Source: Aurantimonas coralicida_A
GTDB lineage: Bacteria; Pseudomonadota; Alphaproteobacteria; Rhizobiales; Rhizobiaceae
Assembly (NCBI RefSeq): GCF_036016755.1
Contig: NZ_JAYXIH010000008.1
Coordinates: 51,124-115,123 of the forward strand
Length of the DNA: 64,000 bases
Reading direction: 5' to 3'
Under the pieces are notes generated by a model. It was not told the origin of the DNA. It was given only the letters and a program-made list of their open reading frames with translations, and did no database searches. Position numbers and translations under genes: made by a program. Positions 35,281-44,436 of the stretch are shown here, one piece after another. Each line of letters begins with the position of its first letter. Position 1 is the first letter of the stretch.

Positions 35281-36600
35281 TCATTTGGCCGCCGCCTCCT
35301 TGCTGCCGCAGCTCTCGGTCTCGGTGTTGTAGTTGCCGCAGTTGATCGGGTCGGTCCAATCGGCTTTCAGCATCTTGGAATCCGGCAGGAAGTCCGACCA
35401 GGCGTCGCCCTCGACGAGGTCGGTCTCCTCGACGATGTCGAACTGGCCCTCCGCGTTGATCTCGCCGATCAGCACCGGCTTGGTGATGTGGTGATTGGGC
35501 AGCATCCTGGCGGTGCCGCCGGTCAGGTTCGGCACCTCGACGCCGGGAAGCGCCGCGATGACGGCGTCGGCCTCGATGGTGCCGGCCTTTTCGACTGCCT
35601 TCACCCACATGTTGAAGCCGATATAGTGGGCTTCCATCGGGTCGTTGGTCACACGCTTGTCGTCACCGATATAGGCTTTCCACTTCTTGATGAATTCGGC
35701 GTTTTCCGGCGTGTCGACGGACTGGAAGTAGTTCCAGGCGGCGAGGTGGCCGACCAGCGGCCCGGTGTCGATGCCGGCGAGTTCTTCCTCACCGACGGAG
35801 AAGGCGACGACGGGGATGTCGGTCGCTTCGATACCCTGATTGGCGAGTTCCTTGTAGAATGGCACGTTGGCGTCGCCGTTCACCGTCGAGACCACCGCCG
35901 TCTTCTTGCCGGTCGCGCCGAACTCCTTGATCGACGACACCTCGGTCTGCCAGTCGGAGAAGCCGAACGGAGTGTAGTTGACCTTGATGTCCTCCGCCGC
36001 GACGCCCTTGTCCTTCAGATACTGCTCGAGGATCTTGTTGGTGGTGCGCGGATAGACGTAGTCGGTGCCTTCCAGCACCCAGCGCTCGACGCCTTCTTCC
36101 ATCAGATAATCGACGGCCGGGATCGCCTGCTGGTTCGGCGCGGCACCGGTGTAGAAGATATTGCGCGAGGATTCCTCGCCCTCGTACTGCACCGGATAGA
36201 ACACCACCGTGTTCAGTTCCTCGGCGACCGGCAGGATCGACTTCCGCGACACCGACGTCCAGCAGCAGAACACCGCCGCCACGTCCTGCGCCGAGACGAG
36301 GTCGCGCATCTTTTCGGCGAATAGCGGCCAGTCCGAGGTGGGGTCGACGACGACCGCCTCGAGCGGCCGTCCGAGCAGACCGCCCTTGGCGTTCTGTTCC
36401 TCGATCAGCATCTCCATGACGTCCTTGAGGGTCGTCTCGGAGATCGCCATCGTGCCCGACAGCGAATGCAGGACGCCAACCTTGATCGGATCGCCGGAAG
36501 GTTTCTCTTGGGCGGTTGCGCCGGTCAATGCCACGCTGGCCACGCTGGCCATGGTGGCCGCGGCCGCAGCGCCGCGAAGCCATGTGATAGGGGATGTCAT
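35281..36600 (-). CDS. urtA: Urea ABC transporter substrate-binding protein
   Basis: Periplasmic urea receptor of 439 residues. Export signal AAAAATMASVASVALTGATA at the N-terminus, then the UrtA pattern IKVGVLHSLSGTMAISETTL, VFCCWTSVSRKSILPVAEE, FYPVQYEGEESSRNIFYTGA and SVDTPENAEFIKKWK. It is the first gene of urtABCDE-ureDA and lies 57 bases downstream of a sigma-54 promoter, so nitrogen control through NtrC is expected. Confidence 0.95.
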   Translation of the reverse strand: MTSPITWLRGAAAAATMASVASVALTGATAQEKPSGDPIKVGVLHSLSGTMAISETTLKDVMEMLIEEQNAKGGLLGRPLEAVVVDPTSDWPLFAEKMRDLVSAQDVAAVFCCWTSVSRKSILPVAEELNTVVFYPVQYEGEESSRNIFYTGAAPNQQAIPAVDYLMEEGVERWVLEGTDYVYPRTTNKILEQYLKDKGVAAEDIKVNYTPFGFSDWQTEVSSIKEFGATGKKTAVVSTVNGDANVPFYKELANQGIEATDIPVVAFSVGEEELAGIDTGPLVGHLAAWNYFQSVDTPENAEFIKKWKAYIGDDKRVTNDPMEAHYIGFNMWVKAVEKAGTIEADAVIAALPGVEVPNLTGGTARMLPNHHITKPVLIGEINAEGQFDIVEETDLVEGDAWSDFLPDSKMLKADWTDPINCGNYNTETESCGSKEAAAK

Positions 36601-36656
36601 ACGCGCTCTCCAGTTGTTTCGCCTCCGTTGTCACCGGAGGTCACGACTGGATGGTG

Positions 36657-36673
36657 AGCAAAGCGCGTGCCAA
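36657..36673 (-). promoter_or_regulatory. Sigma-54 (RpoN) promoter of urtA
   Basis: On the minus strand the sequence TTGGCACGCGCTTTGCT is a near-perfect sigma-54 promoter: GG (36671-36670) and GC (36659-36658) are separated by 10 bases. It lies 57 bases before the urtA ATG, leaving a leader of about 45 bases. Expected activator: NtrC under nitrogen limitation. Confidence 0.85.
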
Positions 36674-36819
36674 ATGCCGTCGCGGGCCATGGAAGGCGCG
36701 ACCGCCCCGCTGGCGGCCCCTCCCCCAACGCATCGAGGCAACCGCATCAGAGAAGAATCGTCTATTTTTTAGGCTAATTCATCAGACACGATCAATTTCG
36801 CCATTAAATTAGGCAAATA

Positions 36820-37140
36820 CGGTCGCCGCAGATCGCATCGACGTCGGGGTCGATCTGGGTGATGTAGGAGCCGTAATCCGCGGTGTTCAGCGGCGGCCAC
36901 AGCTACTGGACGACGGTGCCACCATTCTCCTGGAACACCCGCTGGAAGCCCGAGGCAATCTCGTGGCCGAAGGCGAAGTCGTCGGGGATGATGGCGCGAT
37001 CTTCTTGTAGCCGAGTTACTCGGCGGCATATTCGCCCAGCGGGTGATGCGCCTGGGCGGAGGTTCCGACGGCGTGCACCAAGGGTTCGGCTGGCGCTGCG
37101 TCAAGTCCTCGGCGGCGGCCGACGGCGAGATGATCCGCAC
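36820..37140 (-). pseudogene. Decayed amino-acid/amide ABC substrate-binding protein
   Basis: Reading the minus strand across three frames gives pieces of a LivK-type binding protein in order: VRIISPSAAAEDLTQRQPNP, HHPLGEYAAE, LGYKKI, PDDFAFGHEIASGFQRVFQ, ENGGTVVQ, LWPPLNTADYGSYITQIDPD, VDAICGD. Frameshifts and in-frame stops (after YAAE and VVQ) separate them, and both ends are missing. It is not a duplicate of urtA, whose motifs differ. Confidence 0.8.
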
Positions 37141-37185
37141 TTCCGCGGTGCGGATGCCCGAACCTCCAGGAGGAGCAATACGCCT

Positions 37186-37300
37186 ATGTCGACCGATACC
37201 ACTATTTCTGCCTTTCGGCATCCCGAGGCAATCGACGACCCGCTGACGTCGGTGTTGCGTGACGGTGCGCGCCGGCTGCTTGCCGAGGCGATCGAGTCGG
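37186..37300 (+). pseudogene. IS256-family transposase N-terminal fragment
   Basis: ATG at 37186 with AGGAGGAGC upstream opens a frame MSTDTTISAFRHPEAIDDPL, then RDGARRLLAEAIE, the N-terminus of an IS256/Mutator-type transposase. The similarity ends at about 37300, where LacI-type coding sequence begins in another frame. Confidence 0.7.
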
Positions 37301-37700
37301 ACTGGAGGTGGAGGACGGGGCTATCCTCTCCGTGGACTCGACCCTCGAAGGCGCCTGCCGGGATGCCGAAACGCAGCTTGCTCAGGACAGTCCGATCTCA
37401 GAAGCCTATCTCTGCGCAAACGACATCGTTGCGTACGGCTTCATCAAGGCCTTGCGCGATCATGGCTACGAAATTCCGCGCGACGTCTCGATCGTAGGTT
37501 TCGACAACCTTCCCATGAGCGAGGTGATCGAGCCCGCGCTCACGTCGGTCAATGTCCCTAAACAGAAGATTGGCGCGATGGCGATAAGGCTCCTCGACGA
37601 TCTCATCGTATCGAAAGAGAGCCAGCCTGCGGTGAAAGTGCTTGTAAGCGGGAATCTCGTCGTTAGGAAAAGCGTCGGCGGAGTACCGAACAAGACATGA
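37297..37700 (+). pseudogene. LacI-family regulator, C-terminal fragment
   Basis: About 130 residues of the ligand-binding/dimerisation domain of a LacI-type repressor: AYLCANDIVAYGFIKALRDH, YEIPRDVSIVGFDNLPMSE, ALTSVNVPKQKIGAMAIRLL. The helix-turn-helix and first half of the effector domain are missing, replaced by the IS256 fragment. ATG at 37308 could allow translation of the fragment, but without a DNA-binding domain it could not act as a repressor. Confidence 0.8.
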
Positions 37701-37968
37701 CATTCTTGCGTCGTATACTGCTTTGAATGGCAGAATCGGTTCTCCACAACCGATCGCTAACTTTTTGAACCGGACAGGTAGCCTCGGCCCGAACTCGGAC
37801 GAGCAGACTGATTACCCCCCCATGTCGTCGACAGCGGCCGGGACCGGCCGCTTCGGATTGTCCGCGAGCGTGATCCGAGCGGCGCTTATGGGCCGGAAGA
37901 AGACTGTCCGGTATCGGAACCGGCGGGGCGTAAAGCTGCCATTCCTCTCTCGACCTTACTCGGACGCT

Positions 37969-38283
37969 GAAGCCCGGGAACCGCCGTTGATATTTGGCGA
38001 TGAGTTGCGGATCGAAGCTTGCCTGCCGATCTCGCGGCACGGTCAGGTCGAACTTGCCGCTGTCCGTCGTTACAGTCTTGCGGCCATAGCCATTGCGGGC
38101 GTTTCCGGCGCCGTTCTCGCCAGCCAGATGATGATCCATCTCGGCGTTCAGCGCCCGCTCGGCGAGCGCCTTCTTCAGGCCGTCAAGCAGGCCGCCGGGG
38201 TCGAAGGCGGTCTTCGGATCGGCGCCCGACAGAAGCTGGTCGAGCAGCGCGTCAGGAATGCTGGGTTCTTTGCGGCGGGCCAT
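37969..38283 (-). pseudogene. IS256-family transposase, 5' fragment
   Basis: Minus-strand frame from 38283 encodes the first 105 residues of an IS256-type transposase (SIPDALLDQLLSGADPKTAF, LNAEMDHHLAGENGAGNARN, FDPQLIAKYQRRFPGF). It then runs into unrelated sequence at about 37968, so the catalytic DDE domain is lost. It is a different element from the fragment at 37186. The 270 bases between it and the LacI fragment hold no gene I recognise. Confidence 0.78.
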
Positions 38284-38431
38284 GGGCGATCTCCTTCGAT
38301 CCCATTATGCCCGCCCACACACGGAATTCCTGACAGTCCCGGACGGTTCTCCACCCGGTGTAGCTACAGAAACGGCCGCCGGGACGCACCTGAAGCAGCC
38401 GTTTCGGCATGAGGGTAGTGCAGGTCGAGGA

Positions 38432-39064
38432 CTAGACCTCGGTGCTTTCGGCCAGCGTCAAGGCGTCCTCGACATCAACGCCGAGATAGCGAACCGTGCT
38501 CTCGATCTTCGTGTGACCTAGCAGAATCTGGACGGCTCGTAGGTTGCCGGTTGCCTTGTAGATGATCGACGCTTTTGTTCGCCGGAGCGAATGCGTGCCG
38601 TAGTCCTCCTTCCGAAGCCCGATCACCGTAACCCATTCATCGACGAGGCGAGCATACTGCCTCGTGCTGAGATGTGTCGTATGATCAACCCGACTGGGAA
38701 AGCAGTAGTCGCTGATCGTCCCGCCTCGCAACTCCAACCATACCAGCAAGCTTAATCTGGCGGGTTCGAGCAGCTCAAACTGGACGGGCCGCTTCGTTTT
38801 ACGCTGGACGACGATTGCCCTCGTTCGGATCTGGCCACCCGAGGTCAAATCGCCGATCTTGACCTTCACGACGTCGCATCCGCGCAGCTTGCTGTCGATC
38901 GCGAGGTCGAACAGCGCCCGGTCGCGCACGCGTCCTTCGCGATCCAGCCAAAAGCGGATCGCCCAGACCTGTTGCGGTTTCAGGGCCCGTTTCGCGCCGA
39001 CCGTTCGCCCCGCATTCCATGCTCGACGAGCCTTGCCCGCCGGATCATATTGGGAATGTCCCAT
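38432..39064 (-). CDS. Tyrosine-type recombinase/integrase
   Basis: 210-residue site-specific recombinase with all catalytic residues visible in order: Arg in SKLRGCDVV, Lys in VVQRKTKRPVQ, HxxR in GTHSLRRTK, His in LLGHTKIE and the nucleophilic Tyr in VRYLG. It is short because it lacks most of the N-terminal core-binding domain, as in a group of small alphaproteobacterial integrases. It is intact, unlike its relative at 20329-20616. It lies at the edge of the IS scrapyard and next to the LysR cluster. Confidence 0.85.
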   Translation of the reverse strand: MGHSQYDPAGKARRAWNAGRTVGAKRALKPQQVWAIRFWLDREGRVRDRALFDLAIDSKLRGCDVVKVKIGDLTSGGQIRTRAIVVQRKTKRPVQFELLEPARLSLLVWLELRGGTISDYCFPSRVDHTTHLSTRQYARLVDEWVTVIGLRKEDYGTHSLRRTKASIIYKATGNLRAVQILLGHTKIESTVRYLGVDVEDALTLAESTEV

Positions 39065-39215
39065 TGTTCTTCTCCACTGGCCAGGATGGCCCCGAGAAGA
39101 ACAGCACGGGAGCAGAAGGGCACGGATCGTAAGGGCCGGAGGCGGACCATCTGGTTGCGACTCTCAATCAGGAGAAGGCTGCCTTCCGACTTTCGCCCCT
39201 GCACCGCAGTCGAAA

Positions 39216-40100
39216 TCACCGCTTACCGCCAAAGCAATGCAGATCCTTCAAAATATTGAGGAAAACCTTCGCTCGTTGACTGAGGGAGCGCGACGTCAAA
39301 AATACCGCACAACCCATATGTTGATATACCGGACCGCTCGCATCGACTTCCAGCTTGAACCTCTTCTTGATCAGGTCGCCGTAGTGCGTGGGGAGCAGAC
39401 CTTGATAAAAGCCGGTTGCGACCATCGCAGCCACAGAGTCGAGCCCCGCGACATCGGGCCCTCTAAAATAGCGACCCGATTTAAGCGCCTTTTCCACATG
39501 AGGATGCGAACGGAAGATCAAAGGCAACTTGCACTTATCTGCATTAACAGCGCATTTTGCCAAGTATATCTTGTGAGTCTCATGATATAGAGGGATATGG
39601 AAGAAGTCTCGGTCTTCCCTGTATTTTCCCCTGATTACCAGGTCGACACGACCGTCGTTTAACGACTGCCCCAGTTCGGTGAAGTTCATTACGAGAACAT
39701 GCGGCTCCACCCCGGGGGCCAGATTTCGCATATCGGTCAAGGCCTCCGGCAGCTTACAGTCTGGATGAGTCAGCGTGTGTTCGCCGATCCCAATCGCAAG
39801 CCTTCCAGACAAGACCCCGTGCACGGCGTCGATCTCGGGTCTAATCCGCCCCAACGCCTGAAATGCAGCAGAAGCCAGATCAAGGGCGACGATACCTTCC
39901 GGCGTCAGCCGAAATCCACCTGGCCCTCGGTCGCACAACCTAACTCCCAGCCTGTGCTCGACCTCGCGGACGTGGCGACTAATCGAAGGTTTTGACATCG
40001 CGAGCTTTTTTTCGGCCGCCGCCAGTCCGCCCGCCTCCGCGACGGCGCAGAAGACCCGGAGTGAGCGAAGATCGCGTTCGTCGAAATCAAGCTTCCGCAT
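39216..40100 (-). CDS. LysR-family transcriptional regulator
   Basis: 294 residues: an N-terminal winged helix-turn-helix (DLRSLRVFCAVAEAGGLAAA, MSKPSISRHVREVEHRLG) followed by the effector-binding domain (LSGRLAIGIGEHTLTHPDCK, DLVIRGKYREDRDFFHIPLY). It is divergent from ridA and the ABC transporter genes with 171 bases between, the classic position for a LysR regulator controlling the neighbouring catabolic operon and itself. Confidence 0.9.
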   Translation of the reverse strand: MRKLDFDERDLRSLRVFCAVAEAGGLAAAEKKLAMSKPSISRHVREVEHRLGVRLCDRGPGGFRLTPEGIVALDLASAAFQALGRIRPEIDAVHGVLSGRLAIGIGEHTLTHPDCKLPEALTDMRNLAPGVEPHVLVMNFTELGQSLNDGRVDLVIRGKYREDRDFFHIPLYHETHKIYLAKCAVNADKCKLPLIFRSHPHVEKALKSGRYFRGPDVAGLDSVAAMVATGFYQGLLPTHYGDLIKKRFKLEVDASGPVYQHMGCAVFLTSRSLSQRAKVFLNILKDLHCFGGKR

Positions 40101-40220
40101 TATGGCAATGTATCAAAAAATAAAACCTGGGTACCAAAAAAATCGCTTTTCGAGATCATCCCCCGTTCGTAGGGTCCAAGGGAAGATCGGTAAAAATGCC
40201 CAGATCGATAATCAAATTCT

Positions 40221-40249
40221 GGGATGAGGCTGTAACGATTTCTCATCCC
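40221..40249. promoter_or_regulatory. Dyad GGGATGAG-N13-CTCATCCC between lysR and ridA
   Basis: A perfect 8-bp inverted repeat (40221-40228 and 40242-40249) ends 22 bases before the ridA start in the lysR/ridA divergent spacer. It could be the LysR operator or a hairpin in the ridA leader. The spacer is also markedly AT-rich near 40110-40150 (runs of A), as expected of the promoters. Confidence 0.5.
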
Positions 40250-40271
40250 GAGATCCTTCGGAAATGTGTTG

Positions 40272-40685
40272 ATGGCTCATACCAGAATTAGAAAATTCAA
40301 TACAAAGACCACGTACCCCGAACAGAATATCGACAACGATCTCTGCCAAGCGGTGATCGCGCGTGGAACAACGGTCTACCTGCGCGGGCAGATCGGACAG
40401 GATCTCGATACATCGGAATGCGTATGCATCGGCGACGTAGCCGGGCAGACAGAGCAGGCGATGAAAAACATCGACATACTGCTGAAGGAATGCGGCAGTC
40501 AGCTCGATCACATCTGCAAGCTGACGATCTACATCTCGGATCCGCGCTATCGCGAAGACGTGTATCGGGTGGTTGGCCGCTGGCTGAATGGTGTCTTCCC
40601 GGTATCGACCGGCATTGTCGTCACCGCGTTCGCGCGGACGGAATATCTCGTCGAGGTCGACGCCACCGCGGTGATCCCGGACTGA
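40272..40685 (+). CDS. RidA-family protein
   Basis: 137-residue member of the RidA (YjgF/YER057c/UK114) family, which hydrolyses reactive enamine/imine intermediates. Family marks: VYLRGQIGQDLD, AGQTEQAMKNIDILLKECG, LTIYISDPRYREDVYRVV and SYL-type end YLVEVDATAVIPD. The canonical catalytic Arg is not where it is in archetypal RidA, so it may belong to an Rid subgroup with another role. ATG at 40272 is chosen; GTG at 40266 is possible. It begins an operon for uptake and breakdown of an amino-acid-like substrate. Confidence 0.85.
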   Translation: MAHTRIRKFNTKTTYPEQNIDNDLCQAVIARGTTVYLRGQIGQDLDTSECVCIGDVAGQTEQAMKNIDILLKECGSQLDHICKLTIYISDPRYREDVYRVVGRWLNGVFPVSTGIVVTAFARTEYLVEVDATAVIPD

Positions 40686-40783
40686 TCCGGGCGGACGTCC
40701 CGCCATCCGCCTCTGCCTCGGCGGTGCCACGAGATCAACTCGCTACGCATTGCATCAGTCACCTCAACCAAAGGAAGAAAACT

Positions 40784-41566
40784 ATGACAGCACGATTTCT
40801 GATCACGGCCGCGCTTGGATTCATGGCCTCGTTCGCCGCCGTTCCGGCACTCGCGGACGCGTTGGACGAGATTGTCAGCCGCAACACGATCCGGGTCGCA
40901 GTGCCGACGGACTACCCGCCTTTCGGATCCGTCGGGCCAGACATGCAGCCGAGGGGGATGGACATCGATGTCGCCAGGTTGATTGCCGAAAAGCTCGGTG
41001 TCCAGGTCGAACTGGTGCCCGTGACCGCGCCCAACCGCGTTGCGTTCCTTCAGACGGGCAAGACAGACCTGACGATCTCCTCTCTGGGCAAAACCGAAGA
41101 ACGAAGCAAGGCGATCGACTTCAGCATCGCCTACTCGCCGTTTTTTGATGCGGTGTTCGGCGCTAAGGAGCCGCCAGTCGAGGACTACTCGGATCTCGAC
41201 GGCAAGGTCATCGCCGTCACCCGCGGTTCGATGCAGGACCAGGAACTGCAGGAACTTGCTCCGGGTGCGGTCGTGCAACGCTTTGAGGACAATGCCAGCA
41301 CTATTGCCGCGTTCATGTCGGGACAGTCGGAGATGTTCGCGTCGGGCACGCCGGTCGCCGCGGCCATCAACGAGCAGAACCCCGATCTCGACATGGAACT
41401 CAAGATCATTCTGGCCAATGCGCCTTGCTATGTAGGCGTAGCCAAGGGCGAAACCCGGCTTCTGGAAAAGGTTAACGAGATCATCCGTGCGGCGAAGGCC
41501 AGCGGCGAGCTCGACCGCCTTTCGAACGAGTGGCTGGGTGCCCCGGCTGGCGACCTTCCGGAGTAA
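40784..41566 (+). CDS. Polar amino acid-type ABC transporter substrate-binding protein
   Basis: Periplasmic receptor of 260 residues, signal peptide ITAALGFMASFAAVPALADA. The mature protein is a HisJ/GlnH-type fold: NTIRVAVPTDYPPFGSVGPD, GMDIDVARLIAEKLGVQVEL, ISSLGKTEERSKAIDFSIAY. AAGGAAGAAA precedes ATG 40784. Two permeases and an ATPase follow after one intervening gene. Confidence 0.9.
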   Translation: MTARFLITAALGFMASFAAVPALADALDEIVSRNTIRVAVPTDYPPFGSVGPDMQPRGMDIDVARLIAEKLGVQVELVPVTAPNRVAFLQTGKTDLTISSLGKTEERSKAIDFSIAYSPFFDAVFGAKEPPVEDYSDLDGKVIAVTRGSMQDQELQELAPGAVVQRFEDNASTIAAFMSGQSEMFASGTPVAAAINEQNPDLDMELKIILANAPCYVGVAKGETRLLEKVNEIIRAAKASGELDRLSNEWLGAPAGDLPE

Positions 41567-41603
41567 CCATCCTTCTCTCCCGACGCACGACAGGTGATGC
41601 GCG

Positions 41604-42977
41604 ATGAATGACGAATTTCGGGACGCATCCCTGTCCTTGTCGGAATGGGCGAGCGGCGTAACCAGTGCCGATATCCCCGATGACGTGCGCCATATCGTCA
41701 GGACGTGCGTGGTTGATACGATCGGCGTCGCCGTCGCTGGCTCCCGAACCGGCGTGGCGGCCACAGCGCGGCAGTTTGCGGAGGAGAATGCATGCCGAGG
41801 CTCGGCCGACGTGCTGGGATCTGCGACCGCTTCGTCGGCCGCCGCAGCCGCGTTCTGTAACGCTGCAGCCGCCCATGCCCTCGACTTCGACGATAATTGT
41901 TACGCGGGTTTCGTGCACGGCTCCGCCGTCATCGTACCAGCTGCGATCGCCCTGGCTCAGACGATCGACGCCAAGGGCGCGGATCTCATCACGGCGATCA
42001 CGGTCGGGGCCGAGTGCGAATACGCGGTCGGTGCTGCCGCGGGGATGGCGCTTTATCAGAAGGGATGGTGGACGACCGGTCTTCTGGGACCGATCGGCGC
42101 CGGCGTCGCGGTCGGCCATCTTCTCAAGCTCGAAGCTGCCCAAATGCGCTCGTGCATCGGACTGGCCGTCGCGGGCGCAGGCGGCACGAAGATCTGCTTC
42201 GGCACGGATGGCAAGGCTCTCCTGGCCGCCCAGGCAAGCGAAGCGGGCTTGCGATGGGCATGTCTCGCGGCCGCGGGCGCCACCGGCCCGAGTGACCCGT
42301 TCTCCCATCCTGCCGGCTTCGCCGCCCTTCACAATGACGGTGCCTTCGATCATGCGGCATGCCAGGATCTTGGCCGAGTGTGGCGTCTGCAAACCCCCGG
42401 GGTCGACATAAAAAAATACCCGGTTTGCCTGTCCTCGCATGCGGCGGTCGACATCATTGCGGAATTGATCGCGCAGGAAGAGTTCTCGCACGATGATATC
42501 GACGAGGTTCTTTGTGACGTGCCGCCCGTCGTTGTGGCCAATCTCAAATATTCATCGCCAGGGAGCCATCGCGAGGCGCAATTCAGCATGGAATTCGCGG
42601 TCGCGGGAACCCTGTGCTTCGGCGCTCTCGGCCTCGATCAGCTGCACGAGGAGGTCATCGAGAGCGACACCGTGCAGGCGATTATGCAGCGCGTCCGGAT
42701 GGTGAGCGGGACGATGTGGGATGCGGACCGCTGTGAGGCCGCACCGGAAGGCGCATCGGTTCTCATTTCGCTGAAGGATGGGCGCCGATACTCGGGCTAC
42801 AGGACCCACGCTCGCGGAACCGCGGCCAATCCCATGCCCGCGGCTGACATCCAATCGAAATTCCTGAGTTGTTCAGAGCCGGCCCTCGGCCGCAAGGCAG
42901 CCCTGAGCCTTCTGCACTCTCTCGAGTGCCTGGATGCGGATGTCTCGGTTCGTAGCTTGTTGAACCCGGCCCACTGA
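41604..42977 (+). CDS. MmgE/PrpD family protein
   Basis: 457-residue member of the MmgE/PrpD family (2-methylcitrate dehydratase, cis-aconitate decarboxylase and relatives). Family marks: VDTIGVAVAGSRTG, NAAAAHALDFDDNCYAGFVH, HPAGFAALHNDGAFDH, VDIKKYPVCLSSHAAVD. It lies between the binding protein and the permease genes, so it is part of the operon rather than of propionate metabolism. Dehydration or isomerisation of an acid released from the substrate is plausible; unproven. Confidence 0.88.
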   Translation: MNDEFRDASLSLSEWASGVTSADIPDDVRHIVRTCVVDTIGVAVAGSRTGVAATARQFAEENACRGSADVLGSATASSAAAAAFCNAAAAHALDFDDNCYAGFVHGSAVIVPAAIALAQTIDAKGADLITAITVGAECEYAVGAAAGMALYQKGWWTTGLLGPIGAGVAVGHLLKLEAAQMRSCIGLAVAGAGGTKICFGTDGKALLAAQASEAGLRWACLAAAGATGPSDPFSHPAGFAALHNDGAFDHAACQDLGRVWRLQTPGVDIKKYPVCLSSHAAVDIIAELIAQEEFSHDDIDEVLCDVPPVVVANLKYSSPGSHREAQFSMEFAVAGTLCFGALGLDQLHEEVIESDTVQAIMQRVRMVSGTMWDADRCEAAPEGASVLISLKDGRRYSGYRTHARGTAANPMPAADIQSKFLSCSEPALGRKAALSLLHSLECLDADVSVRSLLNPAH

Positions 42978-43005
42978 CACCTTCAATGACGCGGATCGCC
43001 AGCGA

Positions 43006-43686
43006 ATGACCCTATTAGCGTTTCACGATGTCTTCCTGAGCTGGCCGAGCCTGCTCGACGGCTTTGCGATGACGATAATGCTGACGCTCGTCTCGTCGCT
43101 GCTGGGCGTCGGCCTCGGAACCCTATGCGCATGGGCGAGCCTGCAGGGCCCGAAATTCGCGCGATGGGCCATCCGCTGCTACGTCGAGTTCTTCCGGAAC
43201 ACACCGTTCCTCGGGCAGATATTCTTTATCTTCTTCGGATTGCCGGCGCTCGGCTTGAAGATGACCAGCGTGACGGCGGCCATCGTCGCCCTGACGATCA
43301 ACCTGACGGCCTATGCCACCGAAATAATCCGCGCCGGCATAGAGGCTACACCCCGCGGTCAGTTCGAAGCGGCGCAGGCCTTGGGGCTGCGGCCCGTCCA
43401 GGCCTTCTTCCTCGTCGTCGTACCGCCGGCCTTCCAGCGCGTATGGCCGGCCATGACCAGCCAACTCGTCATCATCCTTCTGGCCTCGGCCCTTTGCAGC
43501 CAGATTTCCGTCGCCGAACTCTCCTATGCGGCGAACGTCATTGCGAGCCGGACTTTCCGGAATTTCGAAGCCTACATCGTCGTGACTGTACTCTACTTGA
43601 TGCTGGCCATCCTATTCAGGGAACTGCTGGCCTGGATCGGCCACCGACTGATTTTCGGTAACTTCGCCATGGCAGGTCAGCGATGA
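43006..43686 (+). CDS. Amino acid ABC transporter permease (first)
   Basis: 226-residue HisM/GlnP-type permease with the coupling loop GQFEAAQALGLRPVQAFFLV and core segments LDGFAMTIMLTLVSSLLGVG, YVEFFRNTPFLGQIFFIFF. The FRNTP motif is typical of polar amino acid permeases. It begins 28 bases after the MmgE gene and overlaps the second permease by 4 bases. Confidence 0.92.
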   Translation: MTLLAFHDVFLSWPSLLDGFAMTIMLTLVSSLLGVGLGTLCAWASLQGPKFARWAIRCYVEFFRNTPFLGQIFFIFFGLPALGLKMTSVTAAIVALTINLTAYATEIIRAGIEATPRGQFEAAQALGLRPVQAFFLVVVPPAFQRVWPAMTSQLVIILLASALCSQISVAELSYAANVIASRTFRNFEAYIVVTVLYLMLAILFRELLAWIGHRLIFGNFAMAGQR

Positions 43687-44327
43687 TTGAGTTTACCACC
43701 TGGGACGTATTCCGGAACCTGCTCGCCGCCGTACCATGGACGATCTACCTTTCGTTGATCGCGTTTGCCGGTGGCGCCAGCGTCAGCCTTGTTCTCCTGT
43801 TCCTGCGACTTGTCTCGCCGCGCGTCGCTGCGCCGTCGGTTCGCATGTACGTGCAGCTGTTTCAGGGAACACCGTTGCTCATGCAACTGTTCCTTGTTTA
43901 CTTCGGCCTCGCCTTGATAGGTTTCCAGACCTCGCCGCTAATGGCTGCAAGCCTTTGCCTGTCCGTCTACGCCAGCGCGTATCTCACCGAGACCTGGTAT
44001 GGCTGCGTGCTCGCTGTCCCGAAAGGCCAGTGGGAGGCTTCGTCGAGCCTCGGGCTCAGGAACTGGCATCAGATGCGGCTGATCATCCTGCCGCAGGCGC
44101 TTCGCCTTTCCGTTCCGCCGACGGTCGGGCTCATGGTGCAGATCGTCAAGAACACCTCTCTGGCGTCCATCGTCGGCTTCGTCGAACTGACCCGAGCCAG
44201 CCAGATGATCGCCAACGCCACTTTCGAGCCGTTCATCGCTTACGGCGCCGTGGCACTCATCTATTTCGTGATCTGCTTCTCGATCTCGCTCGGCGGCAGA
44301 AAGATCGAAAGCATGATCAGGATCTGA
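43683..44327 (+). CDS. Amino acid ABC transporter permease (second)
   Basis: 214-residue partner permease of the same class: AAVPWTIYLSLIAFAGGASV, MYVQLFQGTPLLMQLFLVYF, and the coupling loop GQWEASSSLGLRNWHQMRLI. Two unlike permeases indicate a heterodimeric membrane channel. ATG at 43683 overlaps the previous stop. Confidence 0.92.
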   Translation: MIEFTTWDVFRNLLAAVPWTIYLSLIAFAGGASVSLVLLFLRLVSPRVAAPSVRMYVQLFQGTPLLMQLFLVYFGLALIGFQTSPLMAASLCLSVYASAYLTETWYGCVLAVPKGQWEASSSLGLRNWHQMRLIILPQALRLSVPPTVGLMVQIVKNTSLASIVGFVELTRASQMIANATFEPFIAYGAVALIYFVICFSISLGGRKIESMIRI

Positions 44328-44436
44328 CCGCCGCGACCCGTTCGCGCCATGCCCTGCCAGGGGTCCCATGGAGCACTTGGATCCCTGGTCAGCGGATCAG
44401 GCTCCCTTTCCCACTGCATGAAAGGCTTTCATCAAA

